This document shows, in pieces, positions 6,748-8,628 of a stretch of 8,628 nt of DNA. Within the stretch, counting starts at the first letter, position 1. The number at the start of each line of letters is the position of its first letter. The notes under the pieces were generated by a model. The model made no database searches, was not told the origin of the DNA, and was given only the letters and a program-made list of their open reading frames with translations. The DNA is from Candidatus Aerophobetes bacterium Ae_b3b (lineage in GTDB: Bacteria > Aerophobota > Aerophobia > Aerophobales > AE-B3A), in the NCBI GenBank assembly GCA_005223085.1, contig NJBP01000073.1, positions 1 to 8,628 of the forward strand. The letters run 5' to 3'. Position numbers and translations under genes: made by a program.

Positions 6748-7742
6748 TCTTGAAAATGTGCCCATCCTTTAGAGGTGATCCTCTTCATTCCTTCACTGAC
6801 TATCATTCCCTCAACCTGAGGAAGACTTTCTATCAACTCCATTCCTTTTTGCGGTCCCAGGACAAAAACTCCTGTAGCCAGAGCGTCAGTAGTAGTAGCA
6901 TGGGGGGCAATGACAGTCACACTCATAGGTACATCCTGTACAGTTTGACCGGTTTTAGGATTTACAATATGAGAAAGTCTCTTTCCCTCTATGGTAAAGT
7001 ACCTTTGATAATCTCCTGAAGTTGCCACTCCAACATCCTTTACCTTGATGATGCCCAGGAGTTTATCCTCCTCACGGGGGTCCTGGATTCCTACCTTCCA
7101 TTTTTCTCCGCCGGGACCGTTTCCTAAAGCGTATAAATCTCCCCCCGCATTGACCAGAGCCCGTCTTATGCCATTTTTTCTCAATGCCTCTATGGCTCTA
7201 TCCACCGCATAACCTTTGGCAATACCCCCAAGATCAATCTGCATCCCCTTTTGTTCGAATCTAATTATATCTCCTTCAAGCAACATTTTCTCATAACCGA
7301 CTAGAGAAAGAGTCTCCTTGATCTCTCGTGGGGAGGGAATCACCTGCTCCTTCTTGGCTTTTTTCCACAAATTGATGAGCGGCCTACAGGTGATATCAAA
7401 AGCTCCTCCCGTTATTTCAGAAAAATTAATGGCCTCACGAATTACCTGGAGAGTCTCGGCGGAAAGGTGATTTTCTCCCTCACGATTGAGAATGGATACC
7501 TCGCTATTTTCCTTATAAGTACTCATCAGGTTATCCACCTTCTTTATCTCCTCAAAGGCAGCTTCAATTGCTTGCTCGTCGGGAGGGATCACGGTTATCT
7601 CCACCATGGTGCCCATTATCATTTGACTTCGCTTAAGAGGCTGGACTTTTTGTCTTTGTATAACTAATACAGTGAATAAGACTGCCAGAGCAATGACGAC
7701 TCCCAACCCCAACTTTCCTGGTTTACTCCTCCAAAACTTCAT
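6744..7742 (-). CDS. apbE: FAD:protein FMN transferase (ApbE), membrane-anchored
   Basis: 332 residues. ApbE uses FAD to attach FMN covalently to threonine/serine of target proteins (such as Rnf/Nqr subunits or FMN-binding-domain proteins) outside the cytoplasmic membrane. Seen: a basic start and one hydrophobic segment (about 12-28), MGTMVEI (43-49), the DLGGIAKGYAVD motif (170-181), NAGGDLYALG (198-207), SHIVNPKTG (257-265), and the metal-binding TTTDALATG (283-291). Unlike many ApbE proteins the N-terminal segment has no lipobox Cys, so it looks like a signal anchor or an uncleaved signal. Start choice: ATG 7742 has AGGAGG 5 nt upstream; a GTG at 7757 would add five residues that overlap that site and is unlikely. 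No flavinylation target lies in the window, so its substrate must be encoded elsewhere. Confidence 0.94.
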   Translation of the reverse strand: MKFWRSKPGKLGLGVVIALAVLFTVLVIQRQKVQPLKRSQMIMGTMVEITVIPPDEQAIEAAFEEIKKVDNLMSTYKENSEVSILNREGENHLSAETLQVIREAINFSEITGGAFDITCRPLINLWKKAKKEQVIPSPREIKETLSLVGYEKMLLEGDIIRFEQKGMQIDLGGIAKGYAVDRAIEALRKNGIRRALVNAGGDLYALGNGPGGEKWKVGIQDPREEDKLLGIIKVKDVGVATSGDYQRYFTIEGKRLSHIVNPKTGQTVQDVPMSVTVIAPHATTTDALATGVFVLGPQKGMELIESLPQVEGMIVSEGMKRITSKGWAHFQD

Positions 7743-7747
7743 TCTTT

Positions 7748-7753
7748 CCTCCT
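7748..7753 (-). promoter_or_regulatory. Ribosome-binding site fixing the apbE start
   Basis: AGGAGG on the minus strand, 5 nt before ATG 7742. It lies within what would be codons of the longer GTG-started reading, so it argues for the shorter 332-residue protein. Confidence 0.8.
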
Positions 7754-7814
7754 TCACCGAAAAATGTGGGTTTTCTTAAGACAGGTCTTTAGTCAAGCGA
7801 CAAATGTCTATCTG

Positions 7815-8628
7815 TTAAATCGTCACTTTCATAAAGTCTTCGGCAACTGTCAAGGTAGGATAATCTCTTAGCCTTCTTCTTAACTTCTCTAAATCCCGGT
7901 ATCTTCTGCTAATATGGGTTAAAATAACCCTCTTAACTCCTGCTTTCTCTACCATTTTTACAACATCTTCAAGTGAAGCATGTCCATATTTTTCTTTTCT
8001 TTCCGAGTCAAAATAGGTGCAGTCCTGAATTAATAAATCAGCATCGCCAGCTAATCTAATTAAGTTGCCACATATCTCTGTATCCCCAGAATAGACGATT
8101 TTCTTGCCTTTTTCAACCAGACAAATATCCTCAAATTCAATCTTCTTGCCTTCGAAAATTACCCTACCTTTTTCTTTAATTTCCCTGTAAATTAGTCCTT
8201 GAGCCGGTAGTCCTACCATTTTTGCCTTTTCCTTGTTGATTTTAACCCTATCTTTCTCTATCAAACTATAAGCTACAGCAGCGACATTATGCCTTACCGG
8301 TAAGGATACAATTTTGAAGTCGCTGGTTTCTAATAATTTTTTTATCTGGCAACCTTTGGCAGGGACATCTTTTGGGGTAATTTTAAATTCTTTTGAAAAA
8401 TAACCTAAATCCAACAAATTAGTAAGTCTTTCTGCCTCTGGTGCATAAATGGTCAAAGGCTTTAGCCTATTTTCGAAGCTCATAGTATCTATTAATCCAG
8501 GAAGGCCAAGATAGTGGTCTCCATGCCAATGGGTTATGAAAATTTCATTTAACTTCATAGGATTTAAATCAGCTAAAAGTATCTGTCTCTGTGTCCCTTC
8601 TCCGCAGTCAAAAAGATAACAAAATTCA
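7815..8628 (-). CDS. rnz: Ribonuclease Z (tRNA 3' endonuclease), 5' end beyond the window
   Basis: 271 codons are visible and the frame stays open to the window edge. The Met at 8558 is internal: the codons before it read LFDCGEGTQRQILLADLNP, the conserved RNase Z stretch, so about 30 N-terminal residues are missing. RNase Z cleaves the 3' trailer from tRNA precursors, using two zinc ions. Ligands in visible-residue numbering: THWHGDH (32-38; commonly THxHGDH), His113 in PVRHNVAAVAYS, Asp182 in YSGDT, His216 in YGHAS, and His238 in LTHISRRY. The substrate-arm region INKEKAKMVGLP is also present. The 72-nt gap to apbE holds no clear terminator, so read-through into apbE is possible. No missing catalytic residue in the visible part. 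Confidence 0.93.
   Translation of the reverse strand, partial: EFCYLFDCGEGTQRQILLADLNPMKLNEIFITHWHGDHYLGLPGLIDTMSFENRLKPLTIYAPEAERLTNLLDLGYFSKEFKITPKDVPAKGCQIKKLLETSDFKIVSLPVRHNVAAVAYSLIEKDRVKINKEKAKMVGLPAQGLIYREIKEKGRVIFEGKKIEFEDICLVEKGKKIVYSGDTEICGNLIRLAGDADLLIQDCTYFDSERKEKYGHASLEDVVKMVEKAGVKRVILTHISRRYRDLEKLRRRLRDYPTLTVAEDFMKVTI

Noticed and set aside
7743-7757. Longer ApbE starting at GTG 7757
   Set aside because: The extra codons consist of the AGGAGG ribosome-binding site of the ATG at 7742, which is ideally spaced.
7765-7790. Imperfect palindrome CTAAAGAC-CT-GTCTTAAG in the rnz-apbE gap
   Set aside because: The 2-nt centre and one mismatch make a poor hairpin, no T-run follows, and there is nothing to link it to a regulator.
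1-8628. A new defence, mobile or biosynthetic system
   Set aside because: Every supported gene belongs to a well-known housekeeping family and is intact or cut only by the window edge. No unknown gene, CRISPR array, integrase or transposase is visible.

Overview
The window is a compact run of bacterial housekeeping genes, all on the minus strand and so read from high to low coordinates. The DNA is A+T-leaning (by eye about 42-44% G+C; not computed). The last gene, at the low-coordinate edge, starts an LptE-type outer-membrane lipoprotein, and a secreted/membrane NfeD and a membrane-anchored ApbE are also present, so the source is most likely a diderm (Gram-negative-type) bacterium. The protein sequences look like those of an uncultured or deep-branching lineage rather than a familiar model genus. 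I cannot name the phylum from sequence alone.

Order of transcription: a 5'-truncated RNase Z (7815-8628), ApbE FAD:protein FMN transferase (6744-7742), RecJ exonuclease (4961-6697), adenine phosphoribosyltransferase (4492-5007), a small glyoxalase-II-like metallo-beta-lactamase-fold hydrolase (3842-4465), bifunctional CoaBC of coenzyme A synthesis (2611-3840), full-length NfeD serine protease/membrane protein (1304-2611), and its SPFH partner slipin (529-1302). A gap of about 300 bp follows. It holds palindromes and an imperfect inverted repeat. The window ends in the first 76 codons of an LptE-like lipoprotein (1-229).

From recJ to slipin the genes are packed like one operon: recJ and apt overlap by 47 nt, apt and the hydrolase are 26 nt apart, the hydrolase and coaBC 1 nt, coaBC and nfeD share a TGATG stop/start, and nfeD and slipin are 1 nt apart. 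A good sigma70-like promoter (TTGACT-16-TACAAT) starts at the apbE stop codon and would drive recJ and everything after it. Functionally the cluster is mixed: DNA repair (RecJ), purine salvage (Apt), thiol/metabolite hydrolysis (MBL-fold enzyme), cofactor supply (CoaBC), and membrane-protein quality control (NfeD plus slipin). Only NfeD with slipin is an obvious functional pair.

I found no CRISPR array, phage, toxin-antitoxin, defence or transposase genes, and no evidence of a new multi-gene system. The points worth a second look are modest: the 339-525 inverted-repeat element, the atypical CoaC active-site residues (PAMD and ASG in place of PAMN and ACG), the recJ/apt coding overlap, the A8 tract fused to the slipin ribosome-binding site, and the internal promoter before recJ.
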